From assembly GCF_000805675.1 (NCBI RefSeq), contig NZ_JSEF01000005.1:114562-178561 (forward strand): 64,000 bases of DNA, written 5' to 3'. A program made the translations under genes and the position numbers. Below, one piece after another: positions 16,913 through 25,952 of the stretch (position 1 is its first letter; each line of letters starts with the position of its first letter). Under the pieces are notes generated by a model. It was not told the DNA's origin. It made no database searches and saw nothing but the letters and a program-made list of their open reading frames with translations. The DNA comes from Corynebacterium minutissimum. Lineage in GTDB: Bacteria > Actinomycetota > Actinomycetes > Mycobacteriales > Mycobacteriaceae.

Positions 16913-17521
16913 ATGTCCACCACTATCGTCCACTTCGTCCGCCACGGCGAGGTCTACAACCCGGACAAGATCCTCTACGGACGCATCCCGGGATACCACC
17001 TATCCTCCCGCGGACATTCCATGGCGGCGCGCACCGCGCAGGCCTTCGAAGACCACGACGTCACCTACCTGGCGGCATCGCCGCTGCAGCGCGCGCAGGA
17101 AACTGCGCAACCGATTGCGAAGGTGACGGGGCTTGAGGTGGACGTCGATAAAGGCGTCATCGAATCCGGCAACCGTTTCGAAGGCCTGCGCACCAAGGGC
17201 TGGAACTCGCAGCTGTGGAACCCGCAGCGCTGGCCGCTCATGGTCAACCCGCTCAAGCCCTCGTGGGGCGAGCCTTTCGAGCAGATTGCCGCGCGCATGA
17301 TGGATGCCGCCGAGCGCGCCCGTGCCAAGGCTGAGGGTCATGAGGCCATCGTGGTGTCCCACCAGCTGCCCATCGTGATGGTGCAGCGCACGGTGTTGGG
17401 CAAGCGCCTGGCACATGCGCCGTGGGACCGTGAGTGCGACTTGGCCTCGGTGACCTCGCTGGTTTACCGCGACCGTGAGATCGTGGACATCTTCTATTCC
17501 GCGCCCGCGCAGGATATCTAA
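16913..17521 (+). CDS. Histidine phosphatase / phosphoglycerate mutase-like protein
   Basis: A 202-residue branch 1 histidine phosphatase. The catalytic RHG motif is in HFVRHGEVYNP (residues 7-17), a second conserved piece is ASPLQRAQETAQ near residue 57, and the second catalytic histidine is in VSHQLPIVMVQ. True glycolytic mutases are longer, and the substrate here is unknown. In corynebacteria and mycobacteria a gene of this kind commonly lies between hemL and the cytochrome c maturation genes, as here. The stop and the next ATG overlap by one base (TAATG), so translation is coupled. Confidence 0.88.
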   Translation: MSTTIVHFVRHGEVYNPDKILYGRIPGYHLSSRGHSMAARTAQAFEDHDVTYLAASPLQRAQETAQPIAKVTGLEVDVDKGVIESGNRFEGLRTKGWNSQLWNPQRWPLMVNPLKPSWGEPFEQIAARMMDAAERARAKAEGHEAIVVSHQLPIVMVQRTVLGKRLAHAPWDRECDLASVTSLVYRDREIVDIFYSAPAQDI

Positions 17522-18120
17522 TGAAACATCTGAAAAACGGCATGGCCGTTGTCTTGGCTGCGCTGTTGCTCGCGGGCTGCTCGCAGAGCGAGGAGAATTC
17601 GCAAAACGCAGTGGCCTCCGGTGGCACATTCCAGTTCATCTCTCCCGGTGGTCAGACCACCATTCGTTATGACGAAGCGGACCGCAAACCACTGAAGGAT
17701 TTCTCCGGCGAAGATCTGCGGGACGAGTCCACGACGATTCGCCTATCTGATTTCAAGGACCAGATCGTCGTGCTCAACTCCTGGGGTCAGTGGTGCGCGC
17801 CCTGCCGTTCCGAGTCGGATGATCTCCAGGCCATCCACGCGGAGCTGCAGAAGCGCAACATTGGCACCGTGTTGGGCATTAACGTCAAGGACTTTAACCC
17901 GGAGATTTCCCGGGACTTTATGGCCGATAATGGCTTGGAGTACCCGTCCATCTACGACCCGCCGTTCAAGACGGCCGCGGCCCTCGGTGGCGTGCCGACG
18001 TCCGTGGTGCCCACCACCATCGTGTTGGATAAGCAGCACCGTCCGGCGGCGGTCTTCCTGACTGAGATTACAGAGGACATGGTTCTCGAGGTCGTCGACG
18101 AGCTGGAGAAGGAACAGTGA
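17521..18120 (+). CDS. TlpA/ResA-like thioredoxin lipoprotein
   Basis: A 199-residue lipoprotein: signal [20 protein letters not shown] gives lipidation at Cys20. The thioredoxin-fold domain has the active-site motif WCAPC (in [12 protein letters not shown]) and the cis-proline region [13 protein letters not shown]. ResA/CcsX proteins reduce the haem-binding cysteines of apocytochrome c outside the membrane before haem attachment. The next three genes (CcdA, ResB, CcsA) complete system II. The start overlaps the previous stop by one base, and the end overlaps ccdA by four. Confidence 0.9.
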   Translation: MKHLKNGMAVVLAALLLAGCSQSEENSQNAVASGGTFQFISPGGQTTIRYDEADRKPLKDFSGEDLRDESTTIRLSDFKDQIVVLNSWGQWCAPCRSESDDLQAIHAELQKRNIGTVLGINVKDFNPEISRDFMADNGLEYPSIYDPPFKTAAALGGVPTSVVPTTIVLDKQHRPAAVFLTEITEDMVLEVVDELEKEQ

Positions 18121-18926
18121 TCCTTGCCGCCGATGGGGTAGGGCAGAGCTTTGCCGACGCCGCCGCAGCCGGCCCTCTTCTTCTAGGAATTCTGGCCGCT
18201 GCCGCGGCGGGATTAGTGTCCTTTGCTTCGCCTTGCGTGATTCCCCTCGTGCCCGGCTACATGTCCTACCTCGCCTCCGTGGTCGGCGGTGAGGTCAGCT
18301 ACGACGAGGAGTTGGGGGTGGGCGTCGGCAAGCGCAGGCAATGGGCCGTCGTGGGCGCTGCAGCACTGTTTGTTCTAGGCTTTACCGTCGTCTTCGTGCT
18401 GGCTACGGTGTCTGTTTTTGGTGCAATTTCTGTGCTCATGCTGAACGCAGACACTCTTATGCGGGTGGGCGGTATCATCACCATCCTCATGGGTGTGGTG
18501 TTCATGGGCATGGTGCCGGTGCTGCAGAAGGACACGCGCATGACGCCGAAGCGGTGGACCACGTGGCTGGGCGCCCCACTGCTCGGCGGCGTGTTTGCGC
18601 TGGGGTGGACACCCTGCTTGGGGCCCACGCTGGCCGCCATCCTGTCCGTGTCTGCCGGAACTGAGGGAACCACCGCGCTGCGCGGCACCATCCTCATCAT
18701 CGGCTATTGCTTGGGGCTGGGCCTGCCCTTCCTGCTCGTGGCCCTCGGCTCGGCCAAGGCCATGCGCACCATTTCCTGGATGCGCAAGCACTCCCGCGCC
18801 ATCCAGATTTTCGGTGGCATCGCCATGATTCTTGTGGGGCTAGCCTTGGTGACTGGGCTGTGGGAAATCTTTATCAACGCCATCCGTCAGTGGACCGTGT
18901 CTTATGGCGCGACGACGCTGATTTAA
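18117..18926 (+). CDS. ccdA: Cytochrome c biogenesis protein CcdA
   Basis: A 269-residue, six-helix membrane protein that carries electrons from cytoplasmic thioredoxin across the membrane to the TlpA/ResA-like protein. The two conserved cysteines are present in [14 protein letters not shown] (helix 1) and [13 protein letters not shown] (helix 4), each in its typical Pro-Cys context. It starts at a GTG overlapping the previous stop by four bases and leads to resB 14 bases downstream. Confidence 0.93.
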   Translation: MILAADGVGQSFADAAAAGPLLLGILAAAAAGLVSFASPCVIPLVPGYMSYLASVVGGEVSYDEELGVGVGKRRQWAVVGAAALFVLGFTVVFVLATVSVFGAISVLMLNADTLMRVGGIITILMGVVFMGMVPVLQKDTRMTPKRWTTWLGAPLLGGVFALGWTPCLGPTLAAILSVSAGTEGTTALRGTILIIGYCLGLGLPFLLVALGSAKAMRTISWMRKHSRAIQIFGGIAMILVGLALVTGLWEIFINAIRQWTVSYGATTLI

Positions 18927-18940
18927 GGAGAGATTCTTTC

Positions 18941-20572
18941 GTGAGGTACATCCGCAAGGCCTGGCACTGGCTAACCAGCATGCGAACGGCTCTGGCGCTG
19001 CTTTTCCTATTGGCCATCGCAGCAATTCCGGGCTCTCTCCTGCCGCAGCGCTCGCTCAACGAGTCCAACGTCGATGACTTCATCGCAACCAACGGCACCG
19101 TCGCGGAAATCTACGATAAGCTGCAGCTTTTCGATGTTTTCTCCTCCGTGTGGTTCCAGGCCATCTACGTTCTGCTCATGATTTCTTTGGTGGGCTGCAT
19201 CATCCCGCGCTCCTGGGATCACTACAAGGCATGGAAGACCCCACCTACGCGCGCGCCGAAGTACCTGGAAAAGATGCCCCTCAACGCCACCGGGCACTCG
19301 GAGAAATCCCCGGAGGAGATCGCCGCAGCGACGACGACCATGCTGAAGAAGTGGCGCGTGTCGGAGGTTTCTCCGGACAAGGATCGCGCTGGCGCCCAGT
19401 CTTTCTCCGCTGAGCGTGGCTATGCCCGTGAGCTGTGCAATCTCATCTTCCACATCGCGCTCGTGGCCATCCTGCTCACCATGGCGGCCGGCCGTCTGGT
19501 CACCTACGAAGGCCAGGTCATCGTGGTCACGGAGAAGAACTCACTCGGTCAGGCCCAGGAACAGACGCAGTCCACGGAGTTCTGTAACACGTCTACCTCT
19601 GTGTATGACTCCTTCCGTGCGGGCGCGCTTTTCGACGGCACCGGGCTCCACCCCTTCTGCTTCCTGGCACACGATTTCACCGCGGACTACCTGCCGAATG
19701 GCCAGGCGGAAATGTTTACCTCCAACGTGTCCTATGCCGTGGGGGATGACATCTTTACTGACCCGGAGACCTGGGAGGACTATCAGCTCCAGGTAAACCA
19801 CCCGCTGCGCATTGAAAACAACCGTGTCTACCTGCAGGGGCACGGCTTCGCGCCGACGATGACGGTGGAGTGGCCCAACGGTGAAAAGCGCACGCAGACC
19901 ATCCAATTCCAACCCAATGACATGACCTACTTCCTGTCCTCGGGCGCGATGCGCTTTGACCCGCCCGCGGGCATGTACCCGGACTTGTATGAGCGCCGCC
20001 AAAACCAGATCGCCATCCAAGGACTTTTTGCCCCTACTGCTGAGTGGTCGGGCGAAAACGGAAAGCTCCTGCAGTCTTCCTTCCCGGCAATGAATGATCC
20101 GGCCGTGGCTATCGATATCTATCGCGGCGATGCCGGCTTGGACACGGGCCGTCCCCAGAGCTTCTTCTCCCTTGACCCGAGTCTCCTCCAGTCGGGCCAG
20201 CTGCAGAAGATTGACCGCGTCAACCTCACCCAGGGCGAGTCAGTCACGCTCGATGACGGTACGAAAATCAGCTTCGACGGTGCCTCCGAGTTTGCGAACT
20301 ACCAGATTTCCTATGACCCCTTCCAGGGATGGGTTCTGGTGTCCTCGCTCATTATGTTGGTCTCCCTCGTTGGTTCTTTGGTGATTAAGCGCCGCCGCGT
20401 GTGGGTACGTATCCGCCCGGCAGCTGATGGTGGTACCGATATTGAGATGGGTGGTCTTGCCCGCACCGACCGCGCCGGCTGGTCTGAAGAGTTCTACGCG
20501 TTGCACCGCGAGCTTCTCGAGCTGCCGGACCCGGATGAGGTTGAGGAAGACGTGCTGTATTCCGCCGACTAA
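18941..20572 (+). CDS. resB: Cytochrome c biogenesis protein ResB (Ccs1)
   Basis: A 543-residue membrane protein of system II that, with CcsA, brings haem to apocytochrome c. It starts at GTG 18941 after AAGGAG (18925-18930); the frame is open further upstream but that part overlaps ccdA and is out of family. Helices lie near residues 14-34, 68-90, 165-190 and 470-490, with the large loop between the third and fourth on the outside. RALA-type TSMRTALALLFLLAIAAIPG at the N-terminus is typical. The acidic C-terminus after the last helix is cytoplasmic. Confidence 0.92.
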   Translation: MRYIRKAWHWLTSMRTALALLFLLAIAAIPGSLLPQRSLNESNVDDFIATNGTVAEIYDKLQLFDVFSSVWFQAIYVLLMISLVGCIIPRSWDHYKAWKTPPTRAPKYLEKMPLNATGHSEKSPEEIAAATTTMLKKWRVSEVSPDKDRAGAQSFSAERGYARELCNLIFHIALVAILLTMAAGRLVTYEGQVIVVTEKNSLGQAQEQTQSTEFCNTSTSVYDSFRAGALFDGTGLHPFCFLAHDFTADYLPNGQAEMFTSNVSYAVGDDIFTDPETWEDYQLQVNHPLRIENNRVYLQGHGFAPTMTVEWPNGEKRTQTIQFQPNDMTYFLSSGAMRFDPPAGMYPDLYERRQNQIAIQGLFAPTAEWSGENGKLLQSSFPAMNDPAVAIDIYRGDAGLDTGRPQSFFSLDPSLLQSGQLQKIDRVNLTQGESVTLDDGTKISFDGASEFANYQISYDPFQGWVLVSSLIMLVSLVGSLVIKRRRVWVRIRPAADGGTDIEMGGLARTDRAGWSEEFYALHRELLELPDPDEVEEDVLYSAD

Positions 20573-20697
20573 AGGTGAGCAACCTATCAGTCAAAAGTTG
20601 GATACCGCCAGGGAAGAGGGGTAGCCTTATGAGCACTATTCATCTCTCCGTTGAGTGAGCACTTTCTTGAGCATTGTGAAGGCAAGGTTTCTCATCC

Positions 20698-21714
20698 ATG
20701 CAGATTGATCAGAATCTGTCCAACTTCTCCGACATCGCCGTCCAGACCGCGTTCGTCATCTACGCCCTCGCGCTGGTGTTGTCCTTGGTCTACTACGGCC
20801 GTATGCAGGGCATCATTGAGGGCCTGCGCGCGCGTTCTGCCGCCGTGGCCCAGCAGCGCGAGCTGGCTACCGTCGGCGGCCCGGCAGGGGACGCGGTGCT
20901 TGGCGACGCACCCTCGGCCGGCCTTAGCGAGGACGCCGACCTTGCCAAGAAGCAGGAGAAGGCGGACAAGCTCGGCGGAATGACGCAGATGCTGCTGTGG
21001 CTGGGCATCGCACTGCACTTGGCTGCCATCGTGCTGCGCGGCTTGGCCACCAGTCGATTCCCGTTTGGCAACCTCTACGAGTACGTGCTCATGGTGACTG
21101 CCGGCGTCATGGTGGTGGCGACCATCGCGATGCAGCGCAAGGAGTGGCGCACCCTGTGGCCATGGCTGCTGACCCCGATCCTGGCGCTCATGTTCTACGG
21201 CTCCACGAAGCTGTATGCGGAGTCCGCCCCCGTGGTGCCGGCGCTGCAGTCACACTGGCTGCCCATCCACGTCACCGTGGTTTCGCTTGGTGCCTCCATC
21301 GGTATCGTCTCCGGTATTGCCTCCTTGCTCAGTGTGCTGCGCGTGCACCAGGGCAAGGGAAGAGAGCATGGTTTCTTCGGTGCGATTGCCCGCCCGCTGC
21401 CCTCAGCAAAGAAGTTGGATCAGCTGGCTTACCGCCTAGGAGTGGTGACCCTGCCGACTTTGGGTCTGGGTATTGTGCTGGGCGCGATTTGGGCTGAGTC
21501 CGCGTGGGGCCGCTACTGGGGTTGGGACCCGAAGGAAACTGTCTCCTTCGCCACCTGGATCCTCTACGCTGCCTACCTGCATGCCCGCGCCACCCCGGCG
21601 TTTCGCAAGGCCGCCCCGTACCTCAACATCGCGGCGATGCTGCTGATGGTCTTCAACCTGTTCTTCATCAATATGGTTGTCTCCGGCCTGCACTCCTACG
21701 CGGGGCTGAACTAA
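20698..21714 (+). CDS. ccsA: Cytochrome c biogenesis protein CcsA (CcsB), haem handling
   Basis: A 338-residue membrane protein with about eight helices. The haem-handling WWD motif is clear: WGRYWGWDPKETVSFATW (about residue 275). Conserved histidines are in LHLAAIVLRG, LPIHVTVVSLG and near the C-terminus (GLHSYAG). With ResB it forms the haem export and attachment unit. The 125 bases after resB hold no other convincing gene; a nine-codon ORF at 20629-20658 (MSTIHLSVE) could be a leader but I see no support for it. Confidence 0.93.
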   Translation: MQIDQNLSNFSDIAVQTAFVIYALALVLSLVYYGRMQGIIEGLRARSAAVAQQRELATVGGPAGDAVLGDAPSAGLSEDADLAKKQEKADKLGGMTQMLLWLGIALHLAAIVLRGLATSRFPFGNLYEYVLMVTAGVMVVATIAMQRKEWRTLWPWLLTPILALMFYGSTKLYAESAPVVPALQSHWLPIHVTVVSLGASIGIVSGIASLLSVLRVHQGKGREHGFFGAIARPLPSAKKLDQLAYRLGVVTLPTLGLGIVLGAIWAESAWGRYWGWDPKETVSFATWILYAAYLHARATPAFRKAAPYLNIAAMLLMVFNLFFINMVVSGLHSYAGLN

Positions 21715-21981
21715 ATGGCGGATACACATAAACCCCGGCACAAACAGGGCAAACCGGCCGGCGATAACCCGCAACTCATCGCTTTAGGTGATGTCTTTGC
21801 TGAGAGACGCCGCGAGTTAGGCATCCTCCAGCAGGATCTAGCTGAGAAAGCCGGTCTGTCGCGTTCTACCTTGCACACCATCGAGCATGGCGGCTCTGGT
21901 GTGCGCTGGGAAAAGATTGCGGCGGTGGCGGAGGCCCTCGACCTGGAAATGGCGTTTACGCCTAAGACACCAAGGAACTAG
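21715..21981 (+). CDS. Small helix-turn-helix (XRE-type) protein
   Basis: An 88-residue DNA-binding protein. After a polar N-terminus of about 22 residues comes an XRE/Cro fold: LGDVFAERRRELGILQQDL, then AEKAGLSRSTLHTIEHGGSG, then WEKIAAVAEALDLEM. The ATG directly follows the ccsA stop with no gap, so it is translated with the cytochrome c genes. It resembles solitary HipB-like regulators, but no HipA-like partner follows. Its stop overlaps that of the convergent gene by four bases. The target is unknown. Confidence 0.8.
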   Translation: MADTHKPRHKQGKPAGDNPQLIALGDVFAERRRELGILQQDLAEKAGLSRSTLHTIEHGGSGVRWEKIAAVAEALDLEMAFTPKTPRN

Positions 21982-22268
21982 TTTTCTTCCCCGGTGGCGT
22001 CAGGGTCTTCCGGCTTCTGGGGCTTGGGTGCGCGCCGGCGGCGCTCTTCTTCTTTGCGCTGTGCCTCGCGCTCTTTCGCGCGGCGCTCCTTGAAGCGCTG
22101 CTTTTCCAAGTTCCAGAGGAACTCTTCGTCATCATCGGGGCCCTTGATTGCGGGGCGCTGCGGCTGCTGTTGCTGCTGCGCCTTATTCTTCCAGCTGGAT
22201 GGCCCAAATGCCTTCCACACGAGAAGTGCCGCGAGGATAAACAGGACTAGTAGTATCAAACGACCCAT
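21978..22268 (-). CDS. Small single-helix membrane protein with charged tail
   Basis: A 96-residue protein: an N-terminal hydrophobic segment (MGRLILLVLFILAALLVWKAF), a Gln-rich stretch, then DDDEEFLWNLEKQRFKERR and a long Arg/Lys/Glu helix. The helical, highly charged tail should be cytoplasmic. I start at ATG 22268: a TAGAAT (22281 down to 22276) ends seven bases upstream, a leaderless arrangement. The frame is open upstream but would run through that promoter. The same small gene lies near menA in related genomes as I recall; the function is unknown. Confidence 0.72.
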   Translation of the reverse strand: MGRLILLVLFILAALLVWKAFGPSSWKNKAQQQQQPQRPAIKGPDDDEEFLWNLEKQRFKERRAKEREAQRKEEERRRRAPKPQKPEDPDATGEEN

Positions 22269-22308
22269 GCGTTGTATTCTACGGAATGCCCGCGAAGCAG
22301 AAGTGAGA

Positions 22309-22653
22309 ATGATGAGCCAGACAGACAACATGACCAACGAGTCCCAGATCCCTGAGCCTCCTCAGCCGGACCCGGCGCTCAAGCGCCGCTCACGTGTGGC
22401 ACTGTGGAAGTATGGTGCTGCCCGCCTGGTGCTCTTCATCCTGCTGACCGTGGTGATTCAGCTGCTGGCTATGGCTATTGGTGTGGCCATCCCCGTGCTG
22501 GTGTCGGCTCTGTTGGCGTTGTTCGTGGCGCTGCCGCTGTCGATGCTGATCTTCTCCACGTGGCGCGTGGAAGCTACCCAGACTCTGGCGGAGTATTCCG
22601 CGCAGCGCAAGGCCCACAAGGAGTGGGTACAGGCGGAGCTGGCTGGCCGCTAA
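22309..22653 (+). CDS. DUF4229-type two-helix membrane protein
   Basis: A 114-residue protein (ATG 22309; ATG 22312 and GTG 22303 are alternatives). A polar N-terminus is followed by two close helices, LVLFILLTVVIQLLAMAIGV and IPVLVSALLALFVALPLSML, and a basic C-terminal helix. This matches what I know of DUF4229, commonly found next to menA in actinobacteria. It is divergent from the small membrane protein gene, with overlapping -10 boxes around 22274-22281, and its stop overlaps the menA stop by four bases. Confidence 0.72.
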   Translation: MMSQTDNMTNESQIPEPPQPDPALKRRSRVALWKYGAARLVLFILLTVVIQLLAMAIGVAIPVLVSALLALFVALPLSMLIFSTWRVEATQTLAEYSAQRKAHKEWVQAELAGR

Positions 22654-23534
22654 ACCAATGCCAACGCGAGGGCGTTTATGACCGCCCACACGAGCATTGC
22701 GCGGCCAGTCATGCCGAGCACCGGGATGAGTTTGGGCCCGCGCGCACCGCGGTTGACGGTGCGGATAGCGCCTAGTGCGAGGGGGAAGTAGAGCAGCGAG
22801 GTCAGCGCCGCCCAGGAATCGAAGGCCAGGCCCACGGTAAGCAGCACTGGGAGCAGCAGCAGGATCATAAACAGCGTGCGGGATTTCTTATCACCCAAGC
22901 GCACGGCCAAGGTGATCTTTCCGGCGGCTGTATCGGAGGGGATGTCACGGATATTGTTGGCCAAGTTCACTGCGGAGCTCATGCCGCCAATGCCCACGGC
23001 CAGTGCCAGGCCGGTCCACGTGATACGGCCGGCTTGCGTGAATTCGGTGCCGAGCACCGCGACGAGTCCGAAGAAGATGAAGATGGCGATTTCCCCAAAC
23101 CCGCGGTAGCCATAAGGGTTCTTGCCGCCGGTGTAGAACCACGCGCCGGCGATACACACGGCGCCAACCAGAATGAACCAGGCTGCGTTGGCAGCCAGCG
23201 ACAGTGAGATGCCCGCGATGGCGGCCACGCCGAAGCAAGCGAAAGCGGCGAACTTGACGTGCTCCGGCTTGGCCAGCCCACCGCCGGTAAGACGCTGGGG
23301 GCCGGTGCGGTCATCATCGGTGCCGCGAATGCCGTCGGAGTAGTCGTTGGCGTAGTTCACGCCAATGATGAGTGCCCACGCCACAATGAGCGCCAAGAAG
23401 GCCCGGCCCCAGTGCAGACCATGCGCCGCGGCGGCAGCGCCGGTACCGGCAATAACGGGGGCGAAGGCATTGGCCCAGGTGTGTGGGCGAGCGCCCTGGA
23501 GCCAATCGGCAGGAGTGGCGGAAAAGGCAGACAT
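22650..23534 (-). CDS. menA: 1,4-dihydroxy-2-naphthoate polyprenyltransferase
   Basis: Attaches the polyprenyl tail to dihydroxynaphthoate in the membrane, giving demethylmenaquinol. It is a 294-residue UbiA-fold protein with about eight helices. The first Asp-rich metal site is NYANDYSDGIRGTDDDR (about residues 60-75), the second is NNIRDIPSDTAAGK (about 195-210). I use ATG 23534; the frame extends upstream without a family-like sequence. CACAAT ending seven bases before it may be a -10 box. It is separated from the men genes at 27.7-43 kb by the manganese transporter. Confidence 0.93.
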   Translation of the reverse strand: MSAFSATPADWLQGARPHTWANAFAPVIAGTGAAAAAHGLHWGRAFLALIVAWALIIGVNYANDYSDGIRGTDDDRTGPQRLTGGGLAKPEHVKFAAFACFGVAAIAGISLSLAANAAWFILVGAVCIAGAWFYTGGKNPYGYRGFGEIAIFIFFGLVAVLGTEFTQAGRITWTGLALAVGIGGMSSAVNLANNIRDIPSDTAAGKITLAVRLGDKKSRTLFMILLLLPVLLTVGLAFDSWAALTSLLYFPLALGAIRTVNRGARGPKLIPVLGMTGRAMLVWAVINALALALV

Positions 23535-23539
23535 GCTCA

Positions 23540-24394
23540 CTATTGTGCCACTGGTGTGGTGTGCTGCGGCAATGAGCTGGTGCGTTGGCGAAGTCGGTAG
23601 ATAATGAGCACCGCGACGAAAATAACGGCATTGCTCACTGTCATTGCGGCGGAGGTCGCTGCGTCGAGGACATAGGCAACCCAAAAGCCCACGACTGCGC
23701 TGATCGCGGCAACGCCACAGGCAGTTAACACCAGTGCGGGCACGCGCTGAGTAAGCAGCCGCGCAGTCATCGACGGGAATACCATGAGCGCGATGACCAG
23801 CATGGCACCGGCAGCGTGAAAAGCGGCGGTGGCAGTGCAGGCAACCACGGTCATAAATATGATGTGAAGAACGCGCGTGGGCACCCCGCGTGCAGCGCAA
23901 AAGTCGGAGTCAAAAGTCGTGGCGGACAAACGCGGCAGTGTGAGGGTGAGGAAAAGAGCGTTGATGCCCAGCACTGCGGCCATGATGTAGCAATAGTTGG
24001 GGTTGGAGAAGGCCGCGAGGTTGAGATCGCCGACGAGGACCGCGTGGACATCAAGGTGCACGTGGCTCATGTGCGTGGAGATCAAGATGACTCCGGCGGC
24101 AAACAGGGCGGGAAAGACCAACCCGAGGGCGGAATCAGCAGTCACCAGTGGGCTTCGCTGGAGCGCGTCGGTACCCAACGCTACTACCAAGGCACCAGCG
24201 GCCGCGGTAGCGAGCAGCACGGGCGAATCCAGATCGGAGGTAAAGAGGTAACCGATGGCAATCCCGGGAAGGACGGCATGGCCGATGCCGTCGATAAGCA
24301 TGGCCTGGCCTTTGAGGACAACAAAGGTGCCGGGGATAGCACAGGCTAAGGCAGTCAGGACGGCAAGGAGACAAGCAGTGGCGGCGAGGGTCAT
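23540..24394 (-). CDS. mntD: Metal (manganese) ABC transporter permease, second copy
   Basis: A 284-residue ABC-3 family permease with about eight helices; the segment GHAVLPGIAIGYLF matches the conserved cytoplasmic loop that contacts the ATPase. It is the last gene of the four-gene operon and starts in a four-base overlap with the preceding permease. Two different permeases probably form a heterodimer. The genome context (operator, regulator) points to manganese, not zinc, but family members cannot be separated from permease sequence alone. Confidence 0.85.
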   Translation of the reverse strand: MTLAATACLLAVLTALACAIPGTFVVLKGQAMLIDGIGHAVLPGIAIGYLFTSDLDSPVLLATAAAGALVVALGTDALQRSPLVTADSALGLVFPALFAAGVILISTHMSHVHLDVHAVLVGDLNLAAFSNPNYCYIMAAVLGINALFLTLTLPRLSATTFDSDFCAARGVPTRVLHIIFMTVVACTATAAFHAAGAMLVIALMVFPSMTARLLTQRVPALVLTACGVAAISAVVGFWVAYVLDAATSAAMTVSNAVIFVAVLIIYRLRQRTSSLPQHTTPVAQ

Positions 24395-25245
24395 GAGGCG
24401 AGCTTTCTGCTGAGGAGGCTGATGGTGACGAGCGCCGCCTGAACCAAGACGATGACCGGACCGGTGGGCAGCGGGCCGTGCGCAATGGAGACATAGCAGC
24501 CGAGAGCAGCGGTCGCCGCGCCGAGGAACCCGGAGAGCGCGATGAAAGGTAGCAAGCGCGTGGTCCAGGGGCGGGCAGCGGCGGCAGGGCTGATGACTAC
24601 GGCGACCATGAGTACCACGCCGACGACTTTGACACCGAGCACCGTGATGGCGGTGAGGGCGAAGAAGCTAGCCGTGTTGAGGAATGAGGTGCGGATGCCG
24701 GCTACCTGGGCAAAACTTGAGTCAAAGGTGACCGCTGCCTGCCGGGTGTGAATGAGGAAAAGAAAGAGCAACACGCAGCCGCCGATGATGAGTGTGGAGC
24801 GCACATCCGCGCGAGTGAGTGTGGAGGCGTTTCCCAACAAATAATCCTGGATTCCGGCCTTACCGGGCAGTGGTCGGCGGGAAATATACTGCATGAGCAG
24901 CATGCCTACCGAGAAAAACGTGGTCAGCGTGGCGGCCATCGCAGTGGTATGGCCCAGGGGAGTCAACCGCGGGATGAGGTGAATGCACCCCACCGCGAGG
25001 GTTCCGGTGAGCAGGGCTCCACAAGAAAGGAGCCAGACATTTCGCCCGTCCCAACCAATGGTGGTGGCCAGGAGGAAGGCGGTGAGTAGGCCGGGCAGGG
25101 AAGAATGCGAGATGGCATCGGCCAGCAGGCTGGTGCGGCGAACATACACCAGGGGGCCCAGCGCGCCGGCGCAGCCACCGATCAGCACGGTACCCAGGAG
25201 TGCTTGGGTATAGGTGTAGTTCTGAAGAAGCTCGAGTGGGTTCAT
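24391..25245 (-). CDS. mntC: Metal (manganese) ABC transporter permease, first copy
   Basis: A 284-residue ABC-3 permease with about eight helices. The ATPase-facing loop reads LLADAISHSSLPGLLTAF, the family hallmark. It overlaps its neighbours by four bases at both ends. Similar in length to the second permease (284 residues each) but clearly diverged, which supports a heterodimeric channel. Substrate inferred from the linked MntR-type operator and the adjacent regulator. Confidence 0.86.
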   Translation of the reverse strand: MNPLELLQNYTYTQALLGTVLIGGCAGALGPLVYVRRTSLLADAISHSSLPGLLTAFLLATTIGWDGRNVWLLSCGALLTGTLAVGCIHLIPRLTPLGHTTAMAATLTTFFSVGMLLMQYISRRPLPGKAGIQDYLLGNASTLTRADVRSTLIIGGCVLLFLFLIHTRQAAVTFDSSFAQVAGIRTSFLNTASFFALTAITVLGVKVVGVVLMVAVVISPAAAARPWTTRLLPFIALSGFLGAATAALGCYVSIAHGPLPTGPVIVLVQAALVTISLLSRKLAS

Positions 25246-25952
25246 GATGGCAGGGAAAACATGTCGGCAATGGCGGACTCGGTAAGTACCTGCTCGGTGG
25301 GGCCAGCAGCAATGAGCCGGCCGCGGCCGACCATGAGGACCTCATCGCAAAAGTCGGCGACCTCCGCCAGGTTGTGATGCACCAGCAGGATGGTCACGCC
25401 GTTCTCGCGCAGTTCCTTGAGCACATCCATGATGGCGCGCTGGCTCGCGGCATCAACACCAGCGAAGGGCTCATCCAAGATGATGAGCTCCGGAGCGCTC
25501 ACGAGCGTGCGCGCCAGCAACACGCGCTGGCGCTGCCCACCAGACAACGCGGAGATCGGCAGCTGCGCGTGTGCCTGCATCCCGGTCCGAGCAAGTGCTG
25601 CGTGGGCGGCGTCTTTGTCAGCGCGGCTGGGCCACTGCCACCAGCGCAGCCCGGCGGTGCGGCCCATCAGGGCAACGTCGAAGGCGGTGGCAGGGTAACT
25701 CCAGTCGATATTCGCATGTTGTGGCATGTACCCGAGCCGGTGCCGAAAATGCGCCAGGTCGACGCCATCGAAAGTCATCGACCCGCAGGCTAGTGGCGGA
25801 AGGAGCCCCACCAGCGTGCGGACCAGAGTGGACTTTCCCGACCCATTCGCGCCCACCAGTCCGGTGATGGACGCGGGGGTGAGGGTGAAGGAGGCGTCGT
25901 GAAGCACCGGCGTGCGGGGATAGCCGGCGGTGAGGTTTTCAACGCGGAGCAT
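25242..25952 (-). CDS. mntB: Metal (manganese) ABC transporter ATPase
   Basis: A 236-residue cassette: Walker A GANGSGKST (near residue 34), signature LSGGQRQRVLLART, Walker B LIILDEPFAGVD and switch His in LLVHHNLAE. The segment GYMPQHANIDW is typical for manganese/zinc importers. Its ATG overlaps the stop of the binding-protein gene by one base (TAATG), and its stop overlaps the permease start by four, giving strict coupling across the operon. Confidence 0.9.
   Translation of the reverse strand: MLRVENLTAGYPRTPVLHDASFTLTPASITGLVGANGSGKSTLVRTLVGLLPPLACGSMTFDGVDLAHFRHRLGYMPQHANIDWSYPATAFDVALMGRTAGLRWWQWPSRADKDAAHAALARTGMQAHAQLPISALSGGQRQRVLLARTLVSAPELIILDEPFAGVDAASQRAIMDVLKELRENGVTILLVHHNLAEVADFCDEVLMVGRGRLIAAGPTEQVLTESAIADMFSLPS

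Noticed and set aside
18707..18940. N-terminal extension of resB
   Set aside because: The extension overlaps ccdA in another frame; GTG 18941 has a good ribosome binding site and starts the family sequence.
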